This document shows, in pieces, positions 11,179 to 22,292 of a stretch of DNA of 40,979 nt. Each line of letters begins with the position of its first letter. Position 1 is the first letter of the stretch. The stretch is taken from positions 64,001 through 104,979 of the forward strand of contig NW_026971023.1 in assembly GCF_963678635.1 (NCBI RefSeq). The letters are read 5' to 3'. Below the pieces are notes generated by a model that did not search any database, had not been told where the DNA came from, and worked only from the letters and a program-made list of their open reading frames with translations. The position numbers and the translations under genes were made by a program. This DNA is from Symsagittifera roscoffensis. Its lineage: Eukaryota; Xenacoelomorpha; Acoela; Convolutidae.

Positions 11179-11480
11179 TTGGTCATAAAGAAAGTTAAGC
11201 CAACAGCAGCAACAGACAACTTCAGGATACGAATAAAAAGAATATCAGCTGTGGAGGTTTTGAAACAATCGAACGTCGACGCTTCTTGGAATGATGAGCG
11301 TCGTTATGGACGATTTTTCCGTTTAACCATCAAAGCGTATGGTTACAATGTCTATCTCTACATGAAATTATTGGGAATGGACCTAGAAGGATATTGGTTT
11401 TGAGTCAATCGAGTCAGTCTTACACTCGAAGAGTTTTCTGAAATGACGGCTTTAACTGGTTCAGTCAATGAGGTTTTGTT
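11179..11480 (+). pseudogene. Possible PC4/Sub1-like single-strand DNA-binding domain, interrupted
   Basis: One frame reads RRYGRFFRLTIKAYGYNVYL, then YMKLLGMDLEGYW, a TGA at 11401, and then VNRVSLTLEEFSEMTALTG and SVNEVL. The order of a basic beta strand, 'I/V-Y-x-Y/R-E-Y', 'M-D-x-E-G', then 'x-x-G/V-x-S-L-x-x-E-E/Q-F/W' agrees with the PC4/Sub1 transcriptional coactivator fold (family PF02229), whose core ends with a 'K-G-I-S-L' strand and a helix. PC4-like proteins bind single-stranded DNA. The TGA sits where the 'P-G-x-K-G' loop would be. The match is by eye and the key 'D-I-R-E-Y' is only partly kept, so this is a proposal. A poly-Gln-prone segment precedes it. Confidence 0.35.
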
Positions 11481-11905
11481 AGGGCACGCACGCAGACCTG
11501 GACCTTCGAGGTCTATTGGAGAGCACGCTATTAGCAAGCAATAATCGACACCTTTGGAGTACGGTTCGGTGGCGTCAATTCAAACCAACATTAAGGAAGC
11601 GGTCAACCAAGACACAGTCGTAGACAACACAGTAATTTTCACGCAGTCTCAAGAAACAACAGTTCTCTAGAATATGATATCTGCGCTGCCAAAATACTAA
11701 AATTTGGCAGAACGCGAAATTTTTTCGCATACTGCTGTGTCTAATATTTCTAAAAATTTGTATTTAGGGCTGCTCGGTTAAAGATAATTGTTAGGCTTTA
11801 AACATAAGCTTGAGAAAACCATCTTATCTTTTATAACGTCTAGTGACTCAACTATTTTGCTCTCAACTTTGATTGTTCATTGTGGCCCTTTATTTCAGTG
11901 CCTAA

Positions 11906-12097
11906 TTGAACAGTGAGCAATCTCTGAATGAAGGCAGAATCAGCTCTGTCAGGCCTGGTGACATTGCGGTTGATGGTGAGTTGGAGGAAGATTATTCTCA
12001 CCAAACAGACATCGAAGAAGAAGAGAGTGATCACAGCTCGGTGGTATTTGTTGACCATGGGGAGGATAACAATACTGATCAAGCTACATCAAATGGG
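11906..12097 (+). CDS. Unrecognised acidic exon-like block
   Basis: An open frame rich in Asp, Glu and Ser (for example ELEEDYSHQTDIEEEESDHS) ends at a consensus donor (AATGGG/GTGAGT at 12098). An acceptor-like TTTATTTCAG lies at 11898 but a stop separates it from this frame; an alternative acceptor is AACAG at 11913. No family is recognised; the acidic low-complexity content suggests a disordered region. It sits between the PC4-like block and the exon at 12697 and could belong to either gene. Confidence 0.35.
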
Positions 12098-12696
12098 GTG
12101 AGTGTGCCAGAAACAAATGTTTTCTTTCTTATCATTTTTTCTGTACGGCTTTCGATTCATTATGAAAATAGTGTTCTTGTCTTGTAACATACCAGCAACA
12201 AAAAACACCACCATTTCTTTGAGAGAGGAGCATGACAGGTAAAGTTTCGTTTCATAATGCATAGGGTTATCGATTCTCTCGAAAGATGCGATAAAAAAAC
12301 TCCGGCATTGCTACTCCTTAACGGAACGAGAAAAAGAGAAAGCTCTCTGTTACGTTGATCATTAGTAAATTAACCATTATGACAGTGTCGGAAATTGTAC
12401 AGAATACACGGCTTGAGGCAAATGCTGCTTCAAATTGTAACGGAGTATAGAAGATTTTGTATGGAGCAGGCTTGACTGACAAATACAAGCAAAAAAGAAA
12501 ACTTTCATAATCACTCCAGTACTCAAAAATGTCTGATGTTGATTTATGGGCTAATTCAGTGAATTATATTAGTTAGGAAATTAGAAGTTTGTTGAAATAC
12601 AAAAATGAAATGTTATTCTTTTTTTAATATTCATTTTGACGGACTGTTTTTCTCACCGAATGATCAATCAATCGATTGATACTTAATATTCCGCAG
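12098..12696. other. Non-coding gap, probably intron-like
   Basis: About 600 bases between two exon-like blocks. Frames are frequently stopped and nothing was recognised. If the donor at 12098 and acceptor at 12696 are real, this would be one intron. Confidence 0.4.
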
Positions 12697-13100
12697 CTTT
12701 TTACAAAATTAAATTGTCCGCAGTGGCTGGAAATGTTGAAGAGCAGGAGTTGTTGGAGAGTAGCTTCCATGGAGTGATGGATATTTACGGCGTTATGATG
12801 AGGGTTAAACTCATGTTTTGCACGATCTCAGAAAAAGCGTACTGGCGCTGTCAATCAAGACAAGAGTTCATGCGCAAGACTATAGAAACATGTCAACTCT
12901 TCAAAATGACCCCTTTGACGGCTTATGTGTTTGACGCCCTGGCTGAACTGGAAATGTTGAACGACAGCCGATTAGCCTCTAATGCGTACAAAATTATGGC
13001 GGTTTTGTATCACAGGAGATATATTGCATCAGTCGACGGTTCAAAAAGACGGAACAACTCTCAAATAAAACAACAGTGGATGTTTTTTGTACAATTCGAT
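12697..13100 (+). CDS. Unrecognised exon, helical protein
   Basis: Open from an acceptor (TTAATATTCCGCAG) to a donor (TTCGAT/GTAATG) over about 134 codons with protein-like composition: for example GNVEEQELLESSFHGVMDIY and MTPLTAYVFDALAELEMLND. It is predicted to be mostly helical. It joins in phase 0 across a 62-base intron to the exon at 13163. I do not recognise a family. It lies just before the polymerase and in the same orientation, so a gene of the element is likelier than a host gene. It is one of the few blocks here without internal stops. Confidence 0.5.
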
Positions 13101-13162
13101 GTAATGTGTTTTTATTCTAAAACTAATTAGTTAGATATCACACAACTATTTGAATGATACAG

Positions 13163-13340
13163 ATTGATTCACTATTACCAACCATCATAGAGATATTCCA
13201 AAACCGAAGCATCAAATCAAACATGGTAGTTTGCGAAAAAATGACAATTTTTTTTGTTCAAATATCAAGTTTTCAAAAAAGAAACGAGTTTCGAGAACAA
13301 GAAGTGATCTTTGAAGTTGATCCAACCCTTGTGAAAAAAA
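13163..13340 (+). CDS. Unrecognised exon following the one at 12697
   Basis: Begins after GAATGATACAG and ends at a strong donor (AAAAA/GTAAGTG). Reading includes IDSLLPTIIEIFQNRSIKSN and EFREQEVIFEVDPTLVKK. Together with 12697-13100 it makes an intron-containing gene of at least 190 residues. The function is unknown; the continuation beyond 13340 was not found. Confidence 0.45.
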
Positions 13341-13683
13341 GTAAGTGAAGATTATCAGGTTCGAACCCCGTGCCATGTGAGTAAATTCGTCGTCTGAAGA
13401 ATCGTCGCCTCCACTGAATCATCCGAGCCACAGTATCTTGTTGAGACAATCGATAAAAAATCTCGATTCGAACATGTTTTAAAACCGCAACAATATTTTC
13501 GTCACGTTTCAGGGTTTTTGATGTAATCAAACAGACATACACGCACAAAATTTGATTGGCTGACGCGTTTGCCGTCAAATGCAAGGACACGAGGTCCTCG
13601 TTCAGAGATCAGAACTTTCATAGAGTTTCTAGAAAAAAACCACAGAGAAGAAGCGCGCATCAAGCTGTCAGCAGAGACTACGA

Positions 13684-14330
13684 GGTGAACTTTTCCAATT
13701 TAGAAGATCACAGGTAGACAAAATCAATTTGATAATTGGGCACGTTCTGTCTTCGCTGATGCAAGAGCTGCAAACAAACTTTTTTCATAGAGTTAGAGTG
13801 GTTCTGCATGATCCCAGTTGAAGTTTTCCGATTAGGATACCCATTTAAGATCATGACTTTTTTAGCATAGATTTAGTGTGAATAGCGAATTGAATCGGCT
13901 ACTTAAATCTGAAATCTGACGACGGTTTTGATCCGAGTAGTACAATTCGATTGATTTTTTTTTATCTGTATCCCTTCCCTCAATGGAAGGTAAAGATGTT
14001 GGAGGTATAATCATGAGACTATTCCCGATCTGCTCTTTTTTATGCATCAAAAACGTTCAGTCGTACGAATAACTGAGACAGATTGAAATAACTGTCTAAT
14101 CACTGCACTTGCCATTGGACACGAATGCAGCTTGGAATCAGCTCATGGAGCTCAAAAAATATTTCCGGTCTAATAACCAAATCCGCCGCTACGAACCGTG
14201 CTATTAACCGAACAGTAACAGAAGACTAAATAGCAGACAATTATACACAATAGTATGAAGCAAAGTGAACGCTTAAAGGTCTTGAAAAACTGTCAAAAAT
14301 TTGCATTATAATTGTATGACCAAATTTTAT
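13684..14330 (+). pseudogene. Protein-primed DNA polymerase B, N-terminal part (broken)
   Basis: Degraded N-terminus of the Polinton polymerase. The clearest segment is at about 13783-13850, reading HRVRVVLHDP and, a few bases on, SFPIRIPI in the same sense. This corresponds to the conserved 'D-R-V-R-x-V-L...Y-P-I-S-L-P-F' block that begins these proteins. Later, about 14090-14130, the frame LITALAIGHECSLESA lies where the family has its 'D-x-L-C-L-x-x-A' helix. Stops and frame changes occur every 20-40 codons, so no protein could be made. The region runs directly into the duplicated part of the gene. Confidence 0.6.
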
Positions 14331-16365
14331 GGCTTCTTTCTTAAAGTGTTTCAACGAAGGTCAAAAAAGCATATAGATATGTTGTATAATGAAGATAGAG
14401 GAGACAACGTGTATAATCAAGATGGAGGCTCCCAGATCCTCTAACAACAATGAAAGGTTTATTCAGGGCTCGTTTGTACTGGTATGCTTGCCATAAAGAA
14501 TATTCAACATCTCAACATCTAAGCATTTAAGCCCTTCCAGCTCATGTATATTGTGTATACAAGGCAAATACAAAAAGAGATGCGGTCACTCCAATTCGTA
14601 TCATGTAATAGGGGTTGCTCCGTGCGCTACGTGTCGAAATAAGTTGAAAACTCAGTTTTTTGAGGATTTCACACCACATAGCGCGCAAGTTTAAGACAAT
14701 GCCCCACGTGTTCTGCCTGTATCGCAAAGCAGCCAATGACTTCAAATAATTGTTCAAAATAACGGTGTGTCAATTGCTCCCAGTGCATTGACAATTGGAA
14801 GAGCCATGTGCATCAGTGCTTCTTTCAACCACCGATGAAGAGGAAACGCCCAAACACCGACTACGATAATGAAAGCGAAAAACGCCAAGATTCGGTGAAA
14901 GGAAAAACATAAAAACAGACGAGGAAAGCAGCCCCAGCTCGTTACCGGACACGGACCGAATTACTGAGCAAGCTGTACAAAACAATGCAATCTGGGTTTT
15001 TGATATAGAAAAGGATCAAAGTTGCAAGCATAACAATATTCATCAGACTGTTTTGTTATGCGCGAAAACACAGAGTGGTGATCAAGAACTTGTGTTTAAG
15101 GGTTATGATTGCGTATCACAACTTTGTTTAAACTTTTTTGGTGATCTGGAACGTGTAAGATAATGCGAATGGCTCATTGCTTTTTTGGATGCGATTTTGA
15201 TTTTCACTTATTCTTTAAAGACTATATGAACAACAACAAGGCTTTCTAAAGATTGTTTCAAGAGTCAATAAAGTCATGTCTATCAAAGTCGGAAACTAGA
15301 GGTTTATCGACTCATTTCTAGTCATTCCGATAATTCGCATAAATTTCCAAAATTATTTGCGCTGACAGATATTTTATAAAAGTTGCTTTCCTCACTATCT
15401 TACCTGCAGAGCGGAACTTAATCGACATAAAATTAGTGTCTTTCATGAATCAAACGACTGCCATCTTGGATAAAATTTCTGTACGCATCCTTCCTGGTAC
15501 TCTGAATCAGCCTACATCTTCAATGGAAGCGAATATTGTCCATCAATATGACCTAGAAAGTCGTCATGTTTCTCCGAACATCTGTCAGATTTTCGCTTTC
15601 GAAGACAGCATTTCGCTTTTGTGGCATGACCAACAACAGCGACACAACAACCAGCTGGCCAATCAAGTGTACAATTTTTCTCAAGAATTGATAAACTACT
15701 GTCAACAGACGTGGTATTATTACGTCAGGGTGTAGCTTAGTTTCAAATTTTTATCAAATCGACTTGCAGCGGAATTGACTCATTCAAAGTTGCGTGTACT
15801 GCTGCATCTGCATGCAACTATATTTAGAGGCAGCGCCTTATGCCTAAGAATGCAGCTCATACTTTATCGATCAAGGATTATCAATCTCAGGATGCTACAC
15901 CTTTTCCTGCTTCACAATGGTTGACTGGACTGAAAATCAGGAGAGTGGGGTCCTCTGAATTTTTTTTTGCTAGTATCACGGGTGTGCATAATGTTTTCCA
16001 AACTGTAAGGTTTTCAACAAAAAACCCGGTATGACGATGGAAGAATTGTGGCTAATTTCCTATAAAGGTCGTTCAAGTTTTCTACAGAAGCACATCAAAT
16101 TTCAAAACAACAGACAGATAGGTGTTCATCGGTGAGGCTTGTGCGCACATTTGAGGGTGTGATTATCGTACCTTAGGAATAGATTTAAATAACACTAATG
16201 ACCACAGCGCCGCGGTTTCATCTTCTAGAATTCCGAAGACAATTGTTTCTGAAAACGCCTACTACACCCAGCAAAACAGTTTAAAATCCACAACTTCAAT
16301 ATGTTGAAGTTTTTTTTCTTCATACCTACGATAACGTAAACTGTCCCTACCCTGATGTGTTTAAT
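14331..16365 (+). pseudogene. Polymerase B zinc-binding and exonuclease region, copy A
   Basis: First copy of a duplicated segment of the protein-primed polymerase. It carries a Cys/His-rich zinc-binding stretch (about 14540-14830), the exonuclease I motif F-D-I-E (14999-15010), remnants of exonuclease II and III (to about 15330), the block HNNQLANQVYNFSQELINYC (about 15640-15705) that precedes the family's 'D-V-x-L-L-R-x-G' segment, an A-x-x-A-C-T-A-A-S-like helix (about 15790) and finally polymerase motif A in the reading YVEV (16300-16311), where the family has Y-x-D-V-x-S-L-Y-P. It then stops abruptly after a Cys-Pro-Tyr-Pro reading and the sequence jumps back to the start of copy B. Many frameshifts. 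It keeps a linker of about 55 bp (16236-16290) that copy B has lost. Confidence 0.8.
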
Positions 16366-18330
16366 GGCTTCTTTCCTAAAGCGTTTCAACAAAGGTCAAA
16401 AAAGCATATAGATATGTTGTATAATGAAGATGGAGGAGGAAACGTGTATAATCAAGATGGAGGCTCCCAGATCCTAAAACAACAATGAAAGATTTATTTA
16501 GGGTTCGTTTGTACTGGTACGCTCGCCTTTAAGACTATTCAACATCTAAGCATTCAAGCCCTGCCAGCTCATGTATATTGTGTAGACAAGGCAAATGCAA
16601 AAATAGATGCGGTCACTCCGATTCGTATCATGTAAGAGGGGTTGATCCGTGCGCTACGTGTCGGAATAAGTTGAAAACTCAACTTTTTGAGGATTTCACA
16701 CCTCATATTGCGCAAGTTTTAGACAATGCCCCACATGTTCTGCCTGTATCGCAAATCCAGCCAATGACTTCAAATAATTGTTCAAAATAACGGTGTGTCA
16801 ATTGCTCCCAGTGCATTTACAATGGGAAGAGCCATTTGCATCAGTGCTTCTTTCAACCACCGATGAAGAGGAAACGCCCAAACACCGACTACGATAATGA
16901 AAGCGAAGAACGCCAAGATTCGGTGAAAGAAAAAACATGAAAAACAGACGAGGAAAGCAGCCCGTTATCGGACACTGACCGAAATACTGAGCCAGCTGTA
17001 CAAAACAATGCAATCTGGGTTTTTGATATAGAACCGGATCAAAGTTGCAAGCATAACAATAACCATCAGACTGTTTTGTTATGCGCGAAAACACAGAGTG
17101 GTGATCAAGAACTTGTGTTTAAGGGTCATGATTGCGTATCACAACTTTGTTCAAACTTTTTTTGGTGATCTGGAACGTGTAAGAAAATGCGAATGGCTCA
17201 TTGCTTTTTTGGAAGCGGATTTGATTTTCACTTATTCTTGAAAGATTATAAGAACAACAAACAAAGCTTTCTAAAGATTGTTTCAAGAGGCAATAAAGTC
17301 ATGTCTATCAAAGTCGGAAACAAGAGGTTTATCGACTCATTTCTAAGCATTCCGATAATTCGCAGTTCATAAATTTTCAAAACTAATTGGGCTGACAGAG
17401 ATTTTATAAAAGTTGCTTTCCTCATTATCTTACCTGCAGAGCGGAACTTAAAGGACATAAAATTAGTGTTTTCATGAATCAAACGACTGCCATCTTGGAT
17501 AAAATTTCTGTCCGCATCCTTCCTGGTACTCTGAATCAGCCTCACCTTCGATGGAAGCGAATTTTGTCCATCAATATGACCTAGAAAGTCGTCATGTTTC
17601 TCCGAACATCAGTCAGCTTTTCGCTTTCGAAGACAGCATTTCGCTTTAGTGGCATGACCAACAGCGACACAACAATCAGTTGGCCAATCAAGTGTACAAT
17701 TTTTCTCAAGGTTTGATAAAATACTGTCAACCGACGTGGTATTATTACGTCAGGGTGTAGCTTAGTTTCAAATCTTGATCCAATTGACTTGCAGCGGAAT
17801 TGACCCATACAAAGTTGCGTGTACTGCTGCATCTGCATTCAAATATATTTATAGGCAGCGCTTTATGCCTATGAACGCAGTTCATATTTTATCAATCAAT
17901 GATTATCAATCTCAGGATGCTACACCTTTTCCTGCTTCACAATGGTTGATATGGACTGAAAATCAGGAGAGTGAGATCCTGTGAACTTTTTATTGCTATT
18001 ATCACGGGTGTGCATAATGTTTTCCAAACCGTAAGGTTTTCAACAAAAAGCTCGGGATGACGATGGAAGAATTGTGGCTAATTTCCTATAAAGATTGTTC
18101 AAATTTTCTACAGAAGCACATCAATTTTCAAAACAACAGACAGATAGGTATTCATCGTTGAGGCTTGTGCGCACATTTGAGGGTGTGATTATCGTACCTT
18201 AGGAATAGATTTAAATAACACTAACGACAACAGCGCCGCGCTTTCATCTTCTAGAATTCCACAATTTCGTTATGTTGAAGTTTTATTTTCCTTATACCTA
18301 CGATAACGTAAGCTGTCCCTACCCCGATGG
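16366..18330 (+). pseudogene. Polymerase B zinc-binding and exonuclease region, copy B
   Basis: Second copy of the same segment, contiguous with the catalytic part that follows. The zinc-binding stretch reads CRQGKCKNRCGHSDSYH, then C-x-x-C pairs and a C-x-x-C...H-x-x-H-x-C ribbon (16581-16845) as in Polinton polymerases. Exonuclease I: F-D-I-E (17022-17033). Exonuclease II: A-H-C then GFDFHL (17196-17234). Exonuclease III region: RFIDSF (17325-17342). Then ACTAAS-like sequence (about 17810-17830) and motif A, reading YVEV at 18271-18282. The Asp of motif A reads as Glu in both copies. Breaks include a stop at 16788 between the two zinc-binding parts and a one-base change near 17160 that separates exonuclease I from II. 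Confidence 0.82.
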
Positions 18331-19700
18331 TCATCAATCAAATTTTTTAATTGCACCTGTTTTCCTAGAGGCAGGAGGGACAATGACGACGACTGAAGTG
18401 GAACTTGATCTGAACACGTTCACTTTCACCGATTATACTGAAAATCCATGGCTCCATTTATTGTTAATTGAGAAGTTCAGCTGAAAATAGAATCTTCAAA
18501 AGACGATTGGTTTGTACTTATTATATGTAATCTAGTGATACATGTTCTCCCTTCCAATTGTAAGCTTTTCTTCCCTCTTTGTAGAAACTGCGTTGAAGAA
18601 TCTGCTGTCGACAAAAAATCCAAATGAATTTGCGTTAATCTATTGCAACATCAATGCAGACATGGAAACACTAATCTCGACGCAGAATTTTGAGGGACCT
18701 TTGTAAGTGTTGTACTCAAAGTAGCGTTGTTTAACAGATTTTTGTATGAGTTAGAAATTCGGATTTTTTTTGTCGAATTTTACCGAATTTTATTTGTCGT
18801 ACAGGTGTTGACTTGAAATCGTGAAAAACGAAGCAGTCACTACTTCAAAGAAAACATTAACATCTTTTTGAAAAAGAAACTGAAGCAAGTGGATGGCCAA
18901 AATCTTGTGATACTGTTCTTCTTCATTAAAAAAATTTGCAGCGTTTTGAACTCAATGAAGGCGTCAAGGTGGATCCTGACAAAGTTAGTTACAATGAAGG
19001 CATCCTTTTTATCGCTTGACTTCCTTTTGAGGATATGCTGGAATGCAAAAGAATGGCAAAAACTTGATATATCAATAATTACACCGGAGTTATTGAATAT
19101 TTTTTATGGAAGACCACGAGAGTGTTAGACTCAACGCTTGTGGGAAATGACTTGATGCCCGAAAATGCAATGTTATGCTGGCTGGATTTGAAGCGGCTCA
19201 TGCACTTACTGTCCTCTACGGGTAAATGCTGCGAGTGGAAAGACGAAAAATGTATTGTATTGTGATACAGACAGCATTACGTGCAATGATAAAATAGAGT
19301 CGCCGACAAGGACAAAGAACCGAAATAACCCAATAGGAAACAATTTGGGGAGCATGAAAGACAAAACACCGGAGCAATATTGAGATTTTAAAATTCTGAA
19401 TCTAAATTTCATTGTTTGAGTCGCTTCAATACGCAACGCATAACAGATTATATTTTAACAAAAATCAAAGGACTTACTCTAAATCGAGCCGTAGAGAAAA
19501 GAATTGATTGCGAAAAGTTTCGAGCCTTGGTTGGTGAAACCAGAAGTTCACGAGCTGATATCTCCTTTTGCGTGCATTCGACGTTCTGTTTGCACAGGCA
19601 GGTTGCGAAACCATTTTTGTCAAAAAGTACCAAAAGTACCAAGCAAAAAACTATCCATTGGAATGCTGCTCACGCTAATTTTTTTCAGTCTTAAATGTCT
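18331..19700 (+). pseudogene. Polymerase B catalytic palm and thumb region (broken)
   Basis: Present once. It holds the family hallmark HVLPSNCKLFFPLCRNCVEE (18541-18600), the block EASGWP (18882-18899) after a 'Y-x-N-x-F-L-K' reading, a degraded motif B area (about 18985-19060; frames give N-E-G-I and L-x-F-L-L/S-F-W-G), then E-A-A-H-A (about 19190, the T-A-x-A-R position), motif C reading NVLYCDTDSITC (19249-19284), and KIKGLTLNRAVEKRID (about 19461-19508) of the thumb. These are the DNA_pol_B_2 (protein-primed) features. At least five frame changes and several stops break it. Motif C itself is intact, with both catalytic Asp codons at 19264 and 19270. Confidence 0.85.
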
Positions 19701-20400
19701 TTTTTTGAAAATTCATGTACAAGAGAATTATGAATGCGTTCCATTTGCCCAACAGCAATGCATTAAAAAAACAGACAAGGCTGTGGTCCTGATAGAGTCA
19801 ATTGCTTTTGCTGGGGAAAAGCTAATCTTCATATGCACCAATTTTTTTCGCGAGATCTCATACAAACAAGATGAATTGTATTGGTTTGAGAAAATTATAA
19901 TTTTTCGAAAGATCATAATCCTGATTGAATCCACAGCACTTTGTTGCTGTACTTCTGACTGGGTTCAAGTTTGTTGAAAAAAAAATCAGAACAAAGTCTA
20001 CTGATGTACACGCAGCAGTCGAGGAGGATGAGGAGGATATGAAACAGCTGTCGGAAATTTTGTTGATAACCATGTCGAATAAGAGAAACAACATTAAGCA
20101 ACAACCTCTTCCTTCAAATACTTTGGCAAACCGAACTCCACCCTATAGTGTCATTTGCCTCCTGCGAACCAAAACAACGACAACAAAATCAACAAATTTT
20201 TAGAATGTATTCCCCGCGATGGAAAATCCCTAATAGTTCGTTTCCCTACTATAATTAAAAGCAACGGAAAAACAAGTGATGTTAGTGCCAGCATTAAGGA
20301 TAATTGTCGTCGGCTTAATTATATTGAGGTGAGCGATATAACACAGACACAACAATAATTGTTTTGATACGTCATATTTATAATTTATATTTTTCTTCAT
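19701..20400 (+). other. Downstream of polymerase; unrecognised open blocks
   Basis: No family is recognised. One open block reads AAVEEDEEDMKQLSEILL (about 20010-20065), acidic. Another (20155-20328) reads IPRDGKSLIVRFPTIIKSNG and ends at a consensus donor (TTGAG/GTGAGC), so it may be an exon. The part from 19701 to 19980 may be the decayed C-terminus of the polymerase. Confidence 0.3.
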
Positions 20401-20926
20401 TGGTTACTTTATCTGTTTTTATCTCTTGCTGTTCGATTTGTTACTTTTTGAAATTTATTTTCCATACTAATTACAATTTGCTCTCACTCTTACATCGCTT
20501 GCAAAAATTGAGTTAAGAGCTTGTTTCAACACAAAAGAAACTCAACTCATCTTCTTCCCAAACACTGCACATGAAGAAAAGCACGCCAACAGTGTAGGAT
20601 GGTGAACAAAGACTTGGTAACATGTTGAAAGATAAAGGCATCACACTGGCGGGTAGTAAGTAGAGAGTTGTTGCCTGGCAGAATTAATCCTTTTTTCTAG
20701 TTTTTTGTTTTAGCTCATGACAGGCGAACAGTCTTTTTGGGTGCGTGTGTGTGGGTATATGCTTGCGATACAAGATCAACCACCAAACCCACCAAAGTTA
20801 CAGCAAGACTATTATTCTTTCCTTACTTAAACTGTTATTGTTGATTTTTGCTTCTTTCGATGCTTCTGAAGTTCTGATTGACTGACTGATTGATTCCTTG
20901 CTGGATCATGGAGAACATGTTGACGA

Positions 20927-20980
20927 CCGCCCCGCCCCGCCCCGCCCCGAGCCCGAGTTCGACAGCCCCGCCCCGTCCGC
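20927..20980. promoter_or_regulatory. Isolated GC-rich patch with repeated CCCCGCCCC boxes
   Basis: Four overlapping copies of CCGCC/CCCGCCC occur at 20927-20949, followed by a further CCCCGCCCCG at 20966-20974, in otherwise AT-rich DNA. The repeats match the GC box bound by Sp/KLF factors and could mark a promoter for the charged ORF at 21014. A simple-repeat expansion or recent insertion is equally possible. Confidence 0.35.
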
Positions 20981-21013
20981 TGCATCGCCTGCAGAGGAAC
21001 CCATTGCCAAATT

Positions 21014-21337
21014 TTGGGTGATGTATTTTTGCGCTTGGATTGTGGGTACGCTCGGGTTATTAATAGCAGTGGCAGTGGAAGCAAAAGAAGAAAAGAATGT
21101 AAAGAAGAAGAAACAATTACTAGTGATATATCTTTTGAGCGACAAATGTCTATAAGAGTGACAACAGCGGCGAATGAAGATATTAGTGCTGAGGAAGGAT
21201 ACGACATTATCCAGCTTCTACATCAAGAAGATTAAGTGAGCGAACGAGAACAACAACAACAAGAAGAAATTGACCGAGAAGAAGAGAAAAATGACAAAAA
21301 GAAGCCTGTGGTCGTCAAAGAAGAGAAAAAAGAGTGA
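21014..21337 (+). CDS. Unrecognised charged ORF, interrupted by one stop
   Basis: From an ATG at 21017 the frame reads through SGSGSKRRKECKEEETITSD and EEGYDIIQLLHQED, meets TAA at 21233, and continues in the same frame as VSEREQQQQEEIDREEEKND to a stop at 21335. Composition is strongly charged (Lys/Glu, with a Gln run), suggesting a disordered or coiled-coil protein. The sequence around the first stop also fits a donor (TTAA/GTGAGC), so it might be an exon end. It sits next to the GC-rich patch. No family recognised. Confidence 0.35.
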
Positions 21338-22292
21338 GTGAGTGATTAGGGAGAGAAAAAAAGTGACGAGAAGAAAAAAAATTTCAAAGTTTTATAACTA
21401 CCCCTACTAGGGGCTGTCTGTTGTTTTTGAATGATGGAAAAAAAGTTTCATTTGCTTATTTTAAACAATAATGGTCATTTGCTTTTTTTCTAGCAGTAGC
21501 AAGTTTAAATACTAGTATTTCCACAAACAGAAACCAATGACAGCAAGATGTTCATCACAACAATCTACCTCATAGTCAGATAATTTTTTTTTCGCTCGAA
21601 TATTTGTTCATTTATCTCTAGAAGGTTTGTGTCTATTTAAGCTGGCTCAAAAAGATCGAGCAGCAATCATTACAACTTTCACGTTTTCGAGGAAAACACT
21701 ACTTCCTTTACTATTTTATCTTCTGCTATATGATATTTTCTTTCCAACGCCTTCGCCTAGAGCAATAACAGACTCTGAGGCTTTAGCTGCAGTGGAATGC
21801 AAGTGGATTTTTTCAGTTTTAGGAGACAAGGCTCTGACGTTAAATTTTTTGCTCAAATGAGTTAAGTATGTATGCTGTCTGTTTTACAGCTGTGCCTAAG
21901 ATCCCCAAATTGTGAAGAAAAGACTGCCTATTTTATAATAGTTTCTCCTTGATTGAATTATTTACTCCCAGCTCCAGTTTCATCACCACCATTGTTCATG
22001 TACAGACGACCGCCCACGAAGTGAGCAAAACAATTGAACAAATGAATCCTCACAAATGAGAGAATATACTTGTGTGTATGCGGTGCATAAAGATCTGGAA
22101 AACTATGGTTAATTTTTTCAATGCTAACTCAGCGAATCGACGGTATACTTCTACCAGCTTTTGAACATGTATTTTAACTCTATCGTTTCTAGCAAACAAT
22201 GTTTTCTGACTTTAAACGAGACTTTAAAGCCCCCATTAATTCTGTATGTGTCGAACAAAAAGTAGTGCAAAGCCTGAGGATATTTATTGTAG
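21338..22292. other. Spacer, nothing recognised
   Basis: About 950 bases. A frame at 21627-21860 is open but rich in Leu/Phe and resembles no family. No packaging ATPase motif (Walker A, G-x-x-x-x-G-K-T/S) was found on either strand. Confidence 0.3.

Larger units (their letters stand above)
14331..18330 (+). repeat. Tandem duplication of about 2.0 kb inside the polymerase gene
   Basis: 14331-16365 and 16366-18330 are collinear and by eye agree at roughly nine bases in ten. Both begin at GGCTTCTTTC and end just after polymerase motif A. Small indels differ between copies, which shows they have diverged since the event. Confidence 0.9.

Noticed and set aside
17246-17545. Minus-strand open frames across the polymerase copies (also 14770-14985, 16798-17094)
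   Set aside because: They are antisense shadows of the zinc-binding and exonuclease segments, whose motifs read well only on the plus strand.
20827-21207. 126-codon open frame on the minus strand over the GC-rich patch
   Set aside because: It is the antisense of the GC boxes and of the Lys/Glu-coding purine-rich stretch, so its Arg/Gly/Ala and Leu/Ser runs are a by-product of base composition.
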